A stretch of 64,000 bases of DNA from Agreia sp. Leaf283 (GTDB lineage: Bacteria > Actinomycetota > Actinomycetes > Actinomycetales > Microbacteriaceae), in contig NZ_LMNF01000001.1 of the NCBI RefSeq assembly GCF_001422485.1, forward strand, positions 565,900 through 629,899, written 5' to 3'. Below are positions 1-8,700 of this stretch, one piece after another. The notes under the pieces are model-generated. The model had not been told where the DNA came from, searched no databases, and saw nothing but the letters and a program-made list of their open reading frames with translations. The position numbers were made by a program, and so were the translations under genes. Position 1 is the stretch's first letter, and each line of letters begins with the position of its first letter.

Positions 1-430
1 TGCCCCGGTCGGGGTCGCCCTTGGCCCAGACGTTGATGTTGTCGACGACCGCGGCCGCATCGAGCGGGCTGCCGTCGGAGAAGGTGACGCCCTCCTTGAG
101 GTGCAGAACGAATTCGGTCGCCCCGTTCAGCTCCTCCCAGCTGGTCGCGATCCACGGGCTGAGGGTTCCCTGCTCGTCGACGTAGATCAGCTTGTCGGTG
201 ATCTCACCCCAGAGGTTGCCCTCATAGCTCGAGATCGAGGTCTTGCTCGATACCCAGCCCGCGTCGTAGCCCTGGATGAGGAAGGTCAGGTCGCCGCCCT
301 CGACCGGAGCGGAGTCGGAGGACGACGGCGCGGAGGCGGTGCCCGCGGCGCACGCTGCGAGCAGTGCTGTCGTCGCGGCGGCGGCCACGACGGCGCTGGC
401 GGCCCGCCGTATTCTCTTCGAGATGGTCAT
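1..430 (-). CDS. ABC transporter substrate-binding lipoprotein, family 5 (partial)
   Basis: The gene runs off the left edge, so only about 143 N-terminal residues are visible. They begin with a basic stretch, a hydrophobic Ala-rich segment and a lipobox-like LLAAC near residue 28, so this is a lipoprotein anchored outside the membrane. The mature part (GGDLTFLIQGYD..., ...FVLHLKEGVTFSDGSPLDAAAVVDNI) is the typical opening of peptide/nickel-type solute-binding proteins (SBP_bac_5), which feed a Dpp/Opp-like ABC permease. The ATG at 428-430 lies about 40 bases downstream of the oxidase stop on the same strand, so the two are probably one transcript. The permease genes would lie to the left of the window. 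The substrate cannot be read from this fragment. Confidence 0.85.
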   Translation of the reverse strand, partial: MTISKRIRRAASAVVAAAATTALLAACAAGTASAPSSSDSAPVEGGDLTFLIQGYDAGWVSSKTSISSYEGNLWGEITDKLIYVDEQGTLSPWIATSWEELNGATEFVLHLKEGVTFSDGSPLDAAAVVDNINVWAKGDPDRG

Positions 431-471
431 GGTGTTCTCTTTCTGATGGAGAGGTGCAAGGGGATGACGGC

Positions 472-1908
472 CTAGATGGCCTTGCCGGGATTGAGCAGGT
501 GCTGCGGATCGAGCGCGGTCGCGATGGCACGCTGCGCATCGATCGACCGTTGGGACAGTTCGAGGGCGGCCCACTCGCGCTTGAGCGTGCCGATGCCGTG
601 CTCGCCCGAGACGGTTCCGCCGAGCGCCAGCGCGATTCGAACGAGCTCCGTGGCCGCGTCGGCGAGGGAGGTCGGAACGACCGCCGGGTCGTCGCCCGGT
701 GCGATCTCCTGGGTGATCAGCGGGTGGAGATTCCCGTCACCCGCGTGGGCGACGGCCGAGATCTCGACGCCGAACCGGGCCTCGAGGGCGGCGAAGGAAC
801 GATAGACCGCCGGAAGCGCCGACTTGGGAACCGCGATGTCCTCGCCGATGAACCTGCGCGACCCTGGCAGGCCCCGACCGTGCCGGCGCAGCTCCCAGAG
901 CGCCGCCGCAGCCTCGTCCGATTCCACCGTGACGCGCGCGCCGACCCTGGTGAGAGCATCCTCGAGGTCTGCGGCCTGCTCGTCGATGCCGTAGCCGTCG
1001 AGCTCGATCAGGATGAGCGACTCGCCCCGTTCTCGGAGCCGGGTGCCCGAGTGCGCATCGATGCCCTCCAGGCTGACCCTGTCGAAGAACTCGACGATGG
1101 CCGGGCGCACGGGCGAGAGCGTGATCGCGCCCAGACCGTCGGCACCGGATGCCGTGCTGTCGAAGAACGCCGTGACCGTGCGACGGGCGACGGGAAGGGG
1201 ACGCAGGCGAAGGGTGGCGCGCACCACGATGCCCAGCACGCCCTCCGACCCCACGAAGAGCGAGGTCAGGTCGAGCCCGGTGACTCCCTTGATAGAGCGG
1301 TGGCCGACGCTGATGAGGCTGCCGTCGGCGAGCACGACGTCGAGGGCGAGAACAGACTCGCGGGTCACCCCGTACTTGGCGCAGCGCAGTCCGCCGGCGT
1401 TCGTGGCGATGTTTCCGCCGATCGACGAGATCTCGAAGCTGGCCGGGTCGGGGGCGTAGAACAGGCCGAACTCGCGCAGATGCGCGTTGAGATCTCCGTT
1501 GATGACGCCCGGTTCGACGACCGCCACCTCGTCGAGTGGAGAGACCTCGACGATGCGGTTCAGCCGCTCGGTCGAGATGACGAGCTGGTCGACGGTCGCA
1601 CTCGCGCCGCCGGCCAGCCCGGTTCCGGCACCCCGGGCGACGACGGTGACGCCGAGTTCGGATGCGAGCCGCACGAGGGTCTGCACCTCGTCGGCCGTCG
1701 CCGGGAAGGCCACGGCCGGACCCGGGCGGCCTTCGGGCACCGCATCGGGCCGCGGCGCGGTCGCGTAGTCGTACCGATAGGCCGCGGTGTCGGTGGATGC
1801 CGGCCGCACGTCGATCTGCGGGTGCCGGTTCTGCACGGCGCGCGTCAGGGCGCCCGCAGGGCTGATCGTCGCGGTCGTCTCGGCTGTTGTCATCGTGGAT
1901 CGGTCCAT
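472..1908 (-). CDS. FAD-binding oxidase (GlcD / D-lactate dehydrogenase-like)
   Basis: About 478 residues, the usual length for FAD-linked 2-hydroxyacid oxidases of the GlcD family. The N-terminal half is a PCMH-type FAD domain with the flavin-binding run VVARGAGTGLAGGA and the later SSIGGNIATNAGGLRC segment. The C-terminal half is the FAD-oxidase C domain, with AHAGDGNLHP and GGTVSGEHGIG, both characteristic of glycolate and D-lactate dehydrogenases. These enzymes oxidise a 2-hydroxyacid to a 2-oxoacid. The exact substrate is unknown. The start is uncertain: ATG at 1908 is used here, ATG at 1893 and GTG at 1941 are in frame, and none has an ideal ribosome-binding site. It is followed at once by a peptide-type binding protein and is divergent from the amidase, suggesting uptake and breakdown of a hydroxyacid or amide. 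Confidence 0.85.
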   Translation of the reverse strand: MDRSTMTTAETTATISPAGALTRAVQNRHPQIDVRPASTDTAAYRYDYATAPRPDAVPEGRPGPAVAFPATADEVQTLVRLASELGVTVVARGAGTGLAGGASATVDQLVISTERLNRIVEVSPLDEVAVVEPGVINGDLNAHLREFGLFYAPDPASFEISSIGGNIATNAGGLRCAKYGVTRESVLALDVVLADGSLISVGHRSIKGVTGLDLTSLFVGSEGVLGIVVRATLRLRPLPVARRTVTAFFDSTASGADGLGAITLSPVRPAIVEFFDRVSLEGIDAHSGTRLRERGESLILIELDGYGIDEQAADLEDALTRVGARVTVESDEAAAALWELRRHGRGLPGSRRFIGEDIAVPKSALPAVYRSFAALEARFGVEISAVAHAGDGNLHPLITQEIAPGDDPAVVPTSLADAATELVRIALALGGTVSGEHGIGTLKREWAALELSQRSIDAQRAIATALDPQHLLNPGKAI

Positions 1909-2141
1909 TCCTCGTAAGGAGACCGATACTGATGGAGCCACGGCCGCCGCAGGGGCTCAGCGCGTAACTTTTGGACGCCGACGTAACACAACGTCAGGTA
2001 CTTCCGGTCCGCCCGCCGGCTGGCTAAGATCCTTCGCCTGTCAGGGCAGCTCCCGCTACCGCCCTCGAGAACCGGCCATCCCGAAATCCGCGCGAAATGA
2101 TGCGGCTATAGCGTAGGCACCGAGACGAAGGCGGGAGCCAG

Positions 2142-3548
2142 ATGCGCGAACTCACGTACAGCTCGGTTGTGCAGCAGGCGGAGTGGGTCGCGTCGGGCGA
2201 GGTCAGCGCGCGGGAGCTCGTCGAGCACTCGCTCGAGGCCATCGATGCCCGCAATTCGTCGCTCAACGCCGTGGCCACGATCATGGCCGACGAGGCCCGG
2301 CTGAGCGCCGACGCCCTCGATGCGCAGCGTCGCAGCTCTTCCCCGCTCGGGCCGCTGCACGGCGTTCCCATGGTGATCAAAGAAGAGAACGACATCGCCG
2401 GCATCCCCACCCGCTACGGCAGCGCGGCCTACTCGACTCCCGCCCGCGCAGACAGCGAGGTGGTTCGCCGGCTCCGCGCGGCCGGCGCGGTCATCATCGG
2501 CACGACGCGCATGCCCGAGTTCGGAATCTGGCCTTTCACCGAGAGCGAAGCCTTCGGGATGACTCGCAATCCATGGGATCTCGACAGATCGCCGGCCGGA
2601 TCGAGCGGCGGTACCGCGGCGGCCGTGGCAGCCGGCCTGGTGGCAGCCGGTATCGGCGGCGACGGCGGCGGATCCATTCGGCTGCCCGCCAGCTGGTGCG
2701 GTCTGTTCGGGCTCAAGGCGCAGCGCGGCCGCATGAGCCTCGCGCCGAACGGGGATCTGTGGCGATCGCTGGGCGTCATCGGGCCGATCACTCGCACGGT
2801 CGCCGACAGCGCGCTCATCCATGACGTCATTACCGGCACCACGGCGGTCGACCGATTCCACGCGGCGCCGCTGGCGGGGTCGATGTATGCGGCGGCGACG
2901 AGCGAGACCGTGCCATCCCTCCGAATCATGGTGTCGACGAAGAACCCCTCCGGCGGACCCTCGCCCGACGCCGAGACCACGGAGGCGCTCAAGCGAACCG
3001 CGGCTCTTCTGGCGACGCTCGGCCACGAGATCATCGAAGCCGACCCCGCCTACCCCAAGCTGAACGTGCCGTTCCAGCTTCAGCTGAGTGGCGGCATCGG
3101 AGACGAGGCGGCCCGCGCAGACGAGCCCCGACGGCTGGAGTCGCGGACGAGGACCATGCTGCGCATCGGTCGCCCGCTGCGTCGGCTCGGAGGCTGGGCC
3201 GAGCGAGCCGCCTCTCGGCTGGGCGAGCCGTTTCTCGATGAGCTGTTCGGCAGGGTCGATCTCCTGCTGACTCCCACCACACCCACGGCTGCCTGGCCGA
3301 TCGGGCAGCTGCAGGGCGCCGGGGCGCTCGCGGCGATAAGACGCGCCACGCCTGTCAGCTCGTACACCTCGGTATGGAACGTCCTCGGCAATCCGGCCGC
3401 CGCCGTGCCCGCCGGGTTCGGTGCCGACGGAATGCCCCTCAGCGTGCAGGTGATCGGGCCGCCGAATGGCGAGCTGTCGGTGCTCGCCCTGAGCGCGCAG
3501 CTCGAACGCCACCAGCCGTGGGCCGGTACTCACCCGGCGACAGCCTGA
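2142..3548 (+). CDS. Amidase (amidase signature family)
   Basis: 468 residues. The amidase-signature fold is clear: the catalytic Lys in GVPMVIKEEND near residue 80, the Ser-rich loop SPAGSSGGTAAAVAAG, and GGDGGGSIRLPASWCGLFGLK carrying the cis-Ser and catalytic Ser region. The usual GSDTGGSIR reads GGDGGGSIR here, a tolerated variation. Such enzymes hydrolyse carboxamides, including aryl or alkyl amides and amino-acid amides, in the cytoplasm. It lacks the extra features expected of a GatA subunit, and no gatB or gatC is adjacent, so a catabolic amidase is more likely. It is transcribed away from the FAD oxidase across a gap of about 230 bases that should hold both promoters. Confidence 0.88.
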   Translation: MRELTYSSVVQQAEWVASGEVSARELVEHSLEAIDARNSSLNAVATIMADEARLSADALDAQRRSSSPLGPLHGVPMVIKEENDIAGIPTRYGSAAYSTPARADSEVVRRLRAAGAVIIGTTRMPEFGIWPFTESEAFGMTRNPWDLDRSPAGSSGGTAAAVAAGLVAAGIGGDGGGSIRLPASWCGLFGLKAQRGRMSLAPNGDLWRSLGVIGPITRTVADSALIHDVITGTTAVDRFHAAPLAGSMYAAATSETVPSLRIMVSTKNPSGGPSPDAETTEALKRTAALLATLGHEIIEADPAYPKLNVPFQLQLSGGIGDEAARADEPRRLESRTRTMLRIGRPLRRLGGWAERAASRLGEPFLDELFGRVDLLLTPTTPTAAWPIGQLQGAGALAAIRRATPVSSYTSVWNVLGNPAAAVPAGFGADGMPLSVQVIGPPNGELSVLALSAQLERHQPWAGTHPATA

Positions 3549-3588
3549 CCGTCGATCCCGCAAACGATGGCCACGGGTCGCTTTCTTG

Positions 3589-4149
3589 CTATCGTCCGAT
3601 GCTCCGAATGATGCGCTCCACGTGGGCGCTGACCCACTCCGAATCGAACGGTCGAGTGCGAAGCAACCAGCGGTAGAAGATCGGGCCGACGAACAACTCC
3701 GCGACATCGCCCGACGCCGGCACCCCGGCCTCACTGAGGCGGGTGGAGATAGCGCTCAGCTGAGGCCCCAGCAGCAGCTCTCGGTACTGCGCGGCAAGAA
3801 CGGCATCCGATTGCAGATCAGCTGTGAGGGCGCGCAGCAAAGCCTCCTCGAGTGGGTCCTTCAGTTCCCCGATCATTCCGGTAGCCAGTGCGAGGAGGTC
3901 GCTCGACAGGTCACCAGAGTTCGGCACGACCACGCGGCCGCTCTCATCGGCACTGCGCGCGAGGAGTGCATCGAACAAGACTGCCCCGGTCGACGGCCAC
4001 GACCTGTAGACGGTTTGCTTGCTGACGCCGGCCCGCGCTGCGATCCCCTCCATCGTGAGCGGCCCTGCCCCGTTCGCGTCGAGAGCCAGCAAGAGCGCGG
4101 CAGCATGCACTTTCGCACGGGTTTGATCGCGGGCCATGAGCAGCAGCAT
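3589..4149 (-). CDS. TetR/AcrR-family transcriptional regulator
   Basis: 186 residues. The N-terminal helix-turn-helix reads PLTMEGIAARAGVSKQTVYRSWPS, the standard TetR DNA-binding helices, followed by an all-helical ligand domain of the TetR_C_11 type. Two ATG codons are possible (4149, and 4137 giving MARDQTRAKV), and neither has a strong Shine-Dalgarno sequence. It is divergent from the short-chain dehydrogenase, with under 50 bases between start codons, so the promoters overlap and it very probably represses that gene and itself. It is convergent with the amidase across a 40-base gap. The ligand is unknown. Confidence 0.9.
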   Translation of the reverse strand: MLLLMARDQTRAKVHAAALLLALDANGAGPLTMEGIAARAGVSKQTVYRSWPSTGAVLFDALLARSADESGRVVVPNSGDLSSDLLALATGMIGELKDPLEEALLRALTADLQSDAVLAAQYRELLLGPQLSAISTRLSEAGVPASGDVAELFVGPIFYRWLLRTRPFDSEWVSAHVERIIRSIGR

Positions 4150-4197
4150 ACCGGAGCTAACGAGACGGAGCGTCCAGTTTGGAGGTAGGCTCGCCTC

Positions 4198-5028
4198 ATG
4201 AGTTCACCGCAGACCTGGATGATTACCGGAGCCAACCGCGGCCTTGGCCGAGCACTCGTTCACGCCGCCCTGGACGCGGGGCATGCCGTCGTCGCAACCG
4301 TCAGAGGAGAGAGCGCCCTACCCGAACACGATCGCCTGACAGTGCTGCACCTCGACGTTCGGGATCGCTCGGCGGCGCAGGCCACGGTGTCGCACGCTGT
4401 CGACACGCTCGGAAGAATCGACGTACTCGTGAACAACGCCGGCTATGGCCTCATCGGCGCGATCGAAGAGGCGACCGAGGAGGACGCCCGCGCGATCATC
4501 GACACGAATCTGCTCGGCCCGCTCTGGCTGAGCCAAGCCGTCATCCCGGTCATGCGGCGCCAGGAATCCGGACATATCGTCCAGATTTCCAGCGTGGGCG
4601 CGGTCGGCACGATGCCGATGCTCGGACTCTACAACTCGACCAAGTGGGGATTGGAAGCGTTCAGTGAGGCGATGGCCGCGGAGGTCGCGCGATTCGGCAT
4701 CCGCGTATCTCTGATCGAACCAGGGGCCCTCGACACGGATTGGGCGGGCGGCAGTATGCGGTTCAGTTCACCGTCAGACGCCTACGAGGCTCAGCGGATC
4801 GAGATGTTCGGGACGGCGGAGGTCCCTTGGCCGCCAGGGGGAGAGTCGTCCGGGGGGATGGCCCCACGGGATGCCGCGACGGCGATCCTCGATCGGGTGG
4901 CCGCGTCTGACGACCGCCGGCTTCGGGTACTCATCGGGGACGACGCGCCCATACAGGTTAGGCAAGCGCTCGATCTGCGCCAGCAGGACTACGCCCGCGA
5001 TCCCCGCTACGCGGGCACCGGCCAATGA
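4198..5028 (+). CDS. Short-chain dehydrogenase/reductase (SDR)
   Basis: 276 residues, classical SDR size plus a short tail. The sequence opens with the dinucleotide-binding TGANRGLG at residues 10-17, has NNAGYG near residue 79, a structural Ser in QISSVGAVG, and the catalytic YNSTK with Tyr145 and Lys149. These define a functional NAD(P)-dependent oxidoreductase of the classical subfamily. The IEPGALDTDW stretch resembles the substrate-loop PG motif. The gene is divergent from a TetR regulator, the common arrangement for an inducible SDR of unknown substrate. Function beyond oxidoreductase cannot be assigned. Confidence 0.9.
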   Translation: MSSPQTWMITGANRGLGRALVHAALDAGHAVVATVRGESALPEHDRLTVLHLDVRDRSAAQATVSHAVDTLGRIDVLVNNAGYGLIGAIEEATEEDARAIIDTNLLGPLWLSQAVIPVMRRQESGHIVQISSVGAVGTMPMLGLYNSTKWGLEAFSEAMAAEVARFGIRVSLIEPGALDTDWAGGSMRFSSPSDAYEAQRIEMFGTAEVPWPPGGESSGGMAPRDAATAILDRVAASDDRRLRVLIGDDAPIQVRQALDLRQQDYARDPRYAGTGQ

Positions 5029-5137
5029 CGAGCGGTGCTGATGGGCTACGGGGCAATCGCCGGCCCCTCCCCGCCGTCAGTTTGACAGCGTCTTTCGAAC
5101 CGGCCCACGTTGGGGAAGCAGCCAGAGGAACACGGTG

Positions 5138-5269
5138 ACCCCCGAACAGGGGCTTACAGGCAACTCCCAGAAAAATAACGTTTTGATAACTGGCGCTCCG
5201 TTACTCAACCGTTATATGGTTCAAGAGCGTTAGTTGTTTGCTGTGGCAGCTACCGCGGAATGTGATTGC
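5138..5269 (+). repeat. Direct repeat, left copy (132 bp, 98 bp perfect)
   Basis: This 132-bp block matches 6181-6312. The last 98 bases (5172-5269) are identical to 6215-6312, and the first 34 are similar with a few changes. The repeat is A+T-richer than the surrounding genes and contains the short inverted pair ATAACG...CGTTAT and the direct pair CCGTTAC/CCGTTAT. It ends 89 bases before the PEP-mutase-family start codon. The same stretch between 5029 and 5358 holds no other gene that I can support. Confidence 0.95.
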
Positions 5270-5358
5270 GACGGGCTTTCGTCCGTTAACCGGCCCATTA
5301 GATAACCGGCACGCCGCGAACGCAATCGGCCAGACCCGGGGCGTGCTGGAATTGCTGA

Positions 5359-6171
5359 ATGAGCACGAAACTCGAGCGAGCACGCGCCTTTGGCGCCATG
5401 CACGACCAGGCCTCCCCCCTCATCCTCCCGAACGCCTGGGACGTCGCGTCCGCCCGCGTCGTTCTCGCGTGCGGCGCTCGAGCGATCGCGACGACGAGCG
5501 CCGGTGTCGCGTGGTCGAGCGGACACCGCGACGGGAACGAGCTGAGTCGCGACGCCGCACTCGATGCCGTGAGGCGGATCGCGTCCTCTGTGACCGTGCC
5601 GATCTCGGCAGATGTCGAAGCCGGGTACGGAGAGACGTCGAGCGACGTGGCCGAGACCGTCAGCTCGTTCATCGACGTCGGCATCTCCGGCGTGAACATC
5701 GAGGACTCCCTCAGACCGATCGATGAACAGCAGCAGAGGATCGCCGCCGCCCGAACCGCAGCAGACGACGCGGGTATCCCGCTATTCATCAATGCCCGCA
5801 TCGACACGCATCGGCTCGGCAACATCGGAGGCGATGACTGGTTCGAGGAGACGGTAACGCGTGCCACGTCGTACGCACGCTCCGGAGCGAGCGGAATCTT
5901 CGTAGTCGGCCCCCTGGCGGCAGACACGATCACGAGACTTGCCGACGCGACGACGCTGCCGCTCAACGTCGCCTACGGCCCCGGCACCCTGTCGATCAGC
6001 GAACTCTCGAGGGCAGGTGCACGTCGCATCAGCGCAGGATCCTCGATCGCCGAAGCCGCGTACAGCGTCGCGCAGCACTGGGCCTCCGCGATGTTCGAGA
6101 CGCCGGACGCTCGCGTCTCATCACCCCCCACTCTCGGCTGGGCCGCACTCAACGGACTCGTCCGCGACTGA
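5359..6171 (+). CDS. Isocitrate lyase/PEP mutase family protein
   Basis: 270 residues, the usual length of the PEP mutase/isocitrate lyase superfamily without extra domains. It shows SPLILPNAWDVASARVV, typical of the N-terminal barrel strand, the metal-binding region ADVEAGYGET, GVNIEDS, and LFINARIDTH. Family members cleave or rearrange C-C or C-P bonds of 2-oxo or 2-hydroxy acids (for example 2-methylisocitrate, oxaloacetate, phosphonopyruvate). The substrate is not readable here, and the usual Cys-bearing lyase motif KKCGH is absent, which argues against true isocitrate lyase. The gene alone sits between two copies of a 132-bp direct repeat, so the unit of 1,043 bp could be a recent insertion or duplication product. 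Confidence 0.85.
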   Translation: MSTKLERARAFGAMHDQASPLILPNAWDVASARVVLACGARAIATTSAGVAWSSGHRDGNELSRDAALDAVRRIASSVTVPISADVEAGYGETSSDVAETVSSFIDVGISGVNIEDSLRPIDEQQQRIAAARTAADDAGIPLFINARIDTHRLGNIGGDDWFEETVTRATSYARSGASGIFVVGPLAADTITRLADATTLPLNVAYGPGTLSISELSRAGARRISAGSSIAEAAYSVAQHWASAMFETPDARVSSPPTLGWAALNGLVRD

Positions 6172-6180
6172 TTCCCAGTC

Positions 6181-6312
6181 ACCCCCGATCAGGGGCTCCC
6201 AGACACCTCCCAGCAAAATAACGTTTTGATAACTGGCGCTCCGTTACTCAACCGTTATATGGTTCAAGAGCGTTAGTTGTTTGCTGTGGCAGCTACCGCG
6301 GAATGTGATTGC
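6181..6312 (+). repeat. Direct repeat, right copy (132 bp, 98 bp perfect)
   Basis: Second copy of the block at 5138-5269, same orientation, with 6215-6312 identical over 98 bases. It starts 9 bases after the PEP-mutase stop codon and ends 87 bases before the MarR start. Each copy therefore lies about 90 bases upstream of a start codon, so it may carry promoter or operator sequence as well as being a recombination target. Confidence 0.95.
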
Positions 6313-6399
6313 CTGTCTGTCTGCAGCATGTCAACCCGCCCCGGATTTTCGGGGAATCCTCAGTGGCCGCCCTAGTGTGGAGGCCACGAGAGGATCTCT

Positions 6400-6843
6400 A
6401 TGACAAAGCCCGTCTCCCCCGTCGCCGCCTGGGAGTCGCTCTTCCGAGCGCAGGTCGCCGTGATGCGCCAGATCGCCTCGGAATTCCCCTCCGACGTCAT
6501 CTCGCTCAACGAGTACGACGTTCTCTTCACCCTGTCGCTCGCCGAGAACCGCACCCTGCGCATCCGCGAACTCAACGAGAACGTGCTCCTGACGCAGCCG
6601 AGCATCTCCCGCCTCGTCGATCGACTCGCCGCCCGCGGGCTCGTGACCAAGCTCACCGACCCCAACGACGGCCGCGGCACCCTCGTGGCGCTCACCGACA
6701 CCGGCTTCGACCTGTTCCGCGATGCCGCGCACATTCACGGGCGCTCCATCGCCAGCCGTATGAGCACGGCCCTGTCGCCCGACGAGCTCACCGAACTCGC
6801 GCGCCTGACACGCAAGCTCTACGCCAGCGTCACCGCCCGATGA
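6400..6843 (+). CDS. MarR-family transcriptional regulator
   Basis: 147 residues. The winged helix-turn-helix is plain: LSLAENRTLRIRELNENVLLTQPSISRLVDRLAARGLVTKLTDPNDGRGTLVALTDTG, in which recognition helix, wing and the D-x-R-G-like turn are all present. MarR dimers repress nearby genes and respond to small ligands or oxidation. Its stop codon overlaps the photolyase start (ATGA at 6840-6843), so the two are translationally coupled and this regulator probably controls its own operon. The 98-bp repeat lies just upstream and may contain its operator. Confidence 0.9.
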   Translation: MTKPVSPVAAWESLFRAQVAVMRQIASEFPSDVISLNEYDVLFTLSLAENRTLRIRELNENVLLTQPSISRLVDRLAARGLVTKLTDPNDGRGTLVALTDTGFDLFRDAAHIHGRSIASRMSTALSPDELTELARLTRKLYASVTAR

Positions 6844-8249
6844 CCGCTCCGAGCATCGTCTGGTTCCGCGACGACCTGCGGGTCTCCGACAACCCCGCCC
6901 TGCATGCCGCCGCAGAGCACGGCGGGCCCGTCGTGTGCCTCTACATTCTGGATGACGCCAGCCCCGGCATCCGGCCGTTGGGCGGCGCGGCCCGCTGGTG
7001 GCTGCACCACAGTCTCTCTTCGCTCGCCTCGTCGCTGCGCGACATCGGACTCGAGCTCACCCTTCGTCGTGGAGCGGCCGCCGAGGTCATCGACTCCGTC
7101 GTCGCCGACACGGGCGCGCAGGCTGTCTTCTGGAACCGGCGCTACGGCGAGGCCGAACGAACCGTGGATGCCGGAATCAAGTCGTCGCTGCGGGCCGCCG
7201 GCATCGAGGCGCAGAGCACGCAGGCCTCGCTGCTGTTCGAGCCCTGGACGGTGATGACCGGCCAGGACGCCCCGTATCGGGTCTTCACCCCGTTCTACCG
7301 CTCGTGCCTCGCCCAGCAGGAGCCACGGCATCCACTGCCTGTCGACGACGACGTGACGGCACTGCCCGACGTCGCAGGCGACGATCTCGCCGACTGGGAG
7401 CTGCTGCCCACCACCCCCGACTGGGCCGGCGGCCTGCGCGAGTCGTGGACGCCCGGCGAGGCGACCGCCATGACGCGTCTGCGGTCGTTCCTCGAGACCG
7501 AACTGTCGTCGTATGTGGCCGAGCAGGACCTGCCTGCGCAGGACGCGACATCCGGTCTCTCGCCGTATCTGCGCTGGGGCGAGATCAGCCCGTTTCAGGT
7601 GTGGCACGAGACGCGCTCGTACGTCGCCTCGCTCGACCGACGCACCGCCGAGGGCGCACGCGCATCCGAGGGGGCGAGCGCGTTTCTGCGCCAGCTCGTG
7701 TGGCGCGAGTTCTCGTACCACCTGCTGTTCCACTGGCCGCAGATCACGCACTCGAACATGCGGCCGGCCTTCGACGACTTCCCGTGGGCCGAGCCGACCG
7801 ATGTGGTCATGGAGGCCTGGCAGATGGGACGCACCGGCATCCCCCTCGTCGACGCGGGCATGCGCGAGCTGTGGAAGACGGGCATCATGCACAACCGGGT
7901 GCGCATGGTCGTGGCGTCGTTCCTCGTGAAGAACCTGCGCATCGACTGGCGTGAGGGCGAGCGGTGGTTCTGGGACACGCTTGTCGACGCCGACCCCGCG
8001 GCCAACGCGGTGAACTGGCAGTGGGTGGCCGGGTCGGGCGTCGACGCGGCGCCGTACTTCCGGGTGTTCAACCCCGAGCTGCAGGCGACGAAGTTCGATC
8101 CGCACCGCGAGTACATCCGCCGCTTCGTGCCCGACATCGACGCCGAGACCTACCCGCCGCCCCTCGTCGACCTGAAGCAGTCGCGTGCGGCGGCTCTGGA
8201 TGCGTACGCCTCGATCTCGAAGGATCGCGCGTTGGGCGAGCCCGGCTAG
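6840..8249 (+). CDS. phr: Deoxyribodipyrimidine photolyase
   Basis: 469 residues, the normal size of a class I CPD photolyase. The N-terminal alpha/beta antenna domain starts [17 protein letters not shown]. The C-terminal FAD domain contains [52 protein letters not shown] and [21 protein letters not shown], covering the flavin pocket and the Asn-Trp region of light-driven repair enzymes. It repairs UV-induced cyclobutane pyrimidine dimers using blue light. The start is the ATG overlapping the MarR stop. A longer in-frame reading from 6309 would run through the MarR gene and is not needed. A tandem REP array begins 9 bases after the stop codon. Confidence 0.93.
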   Translation: MTAPSIVWFRDDLRVSDNPALHAAAEHGGPVVCLYILDDASPGIRPLGGAARWWLHHSLSSLASSLRDIGLELTLRRGAAAEVIDSVVADTGAQAVFWNRRYGEAERTVDAGIKSSLRAAGIEAQSTQASLLFEPWTVMTGQDAPYRVFTPFYRSCLAQQEPRHPLPVDDDVTALPDVAGDDLADWELLPTTPDWAGGLRESWTPGEATAMTRLRSFLETELSSYVAEQDLPAQDATSGLSPYLRWGEISPFQVWHETRSYVASLDRRTAEGARASEGASAFLRQLVWREFSYHLLFHWPQITHSNMRPAFDDFPWAEPTDVVMEAWQMGRTGIPLVDAGMRELWKTGIMHNRVRMVVASFLVKNLRIDWREGERWFWDTLVDADPAANAVNWQWVAGSGVDAAPYFRVFNPELQATKFDPHREYIRRFVPDIDAETYPPPLVDLKQSRAAALDAYASISKDRALGEPG

Positions 8250-8258
8250 GGCGCAGCC

Positions 8259-8420
8259 CGCTCCCTGACCCCGCCGAAGGGGCCCCGCTCCCTGAGCCTG
8301 TCGAAGGGGGCCCGCTCCCTGAGCCTGTCGAAGGGGGCCCGCTCCCTGAGCCTGTCGAAGGGGGCCCGCTCCCTGAGCCTGTCGAAGGAAGGCCGTTCCC
8401 TGAGCCTGTCGAAGGGCAGC
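8259..8420 (+). repeat. Tandem array of six 27-bp REP units
   Basis: Six head-to-tail units begin at 8259, 8286, 8313, 8340, 8367 and 8394, exactly 27 bp apart. The first is degenerate and the rest are nearly identical, each carrying CCCTGAGCCTGTCGAAGG. This is the reverse orientation of the REP unit seen elsewhere in the window. There are no unique spacers, so it is not CRISPR. The array lies directly behind the photolyase stop. Confidence 0.95.
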
Positions 8421-8437
8421 ACATCGACTAGCAACAT

Positions 8438-8467
8438 ATGCACCTTCCACGGTCTCGGAAGGTGCAT
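8438..8467 (+). terminator. Hairpin behind the phr operon
   Basis: A perfect 11-bp stem (ATGCACCTTCC with GGAAGGTGCAT) around an 8-base loop. There is no clear T-run. It is placed to end transcription of the MarR/photolyase operon after the REP array. Confidence 0.55.
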
Positions 8468-8585
8468 CTCCGACGACTGGATCCGCTGCGCGCGATCGAC
8501 CCGGCTCTTATGCACGCAAGGACCGGCTTATGAGCGCCTTTGGGCCGAGTCGATGCAGACGCACGGGTGACTTCTCAGCCGGCGG

Positions 8586-8686
8586 CCCTTCGACAGGCTC
8601 AGGGAACGGGAACGACATCTCGGCCGGCGGCCCTTCGACAGGCTCAGGGAACGGGCATGACGCCGTTCCCTGAGCCTGTCGAAGGG
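8586..8686 (+). repeat. REP cluster with inverted pair (hairpin)
   Basis: Forward REP units lie at 8586-8610 and 8631-8655, and a reverse unit lies at 8663-8686. The second and third form a perfect 24-bp inverted repeat with an 8-base loop. This hairpin sits 14 bases beyond the stop of the gene at 8701-9930 and could end its transcript. The rest of 8468-8700 shows no gene. Confidence 0.9.
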
Positions 8687-8700
8687 CAGAACAGCCGCCG

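Noticed and set aside
6309-8249. A 646-residue reading that includes the photolyase
   Set aside because: The first 177 codons run through the MarR gene in another frame and are Arg/Pro/His-rich. The ATG at 6840 with ATGA overlap is the natural start.
8259-8420. Tandem array considered as CRISPR
   Set aside because: Units of 27 bp are directly adjacent without unique spacers and match dispersed REP units. No cas gene is present.
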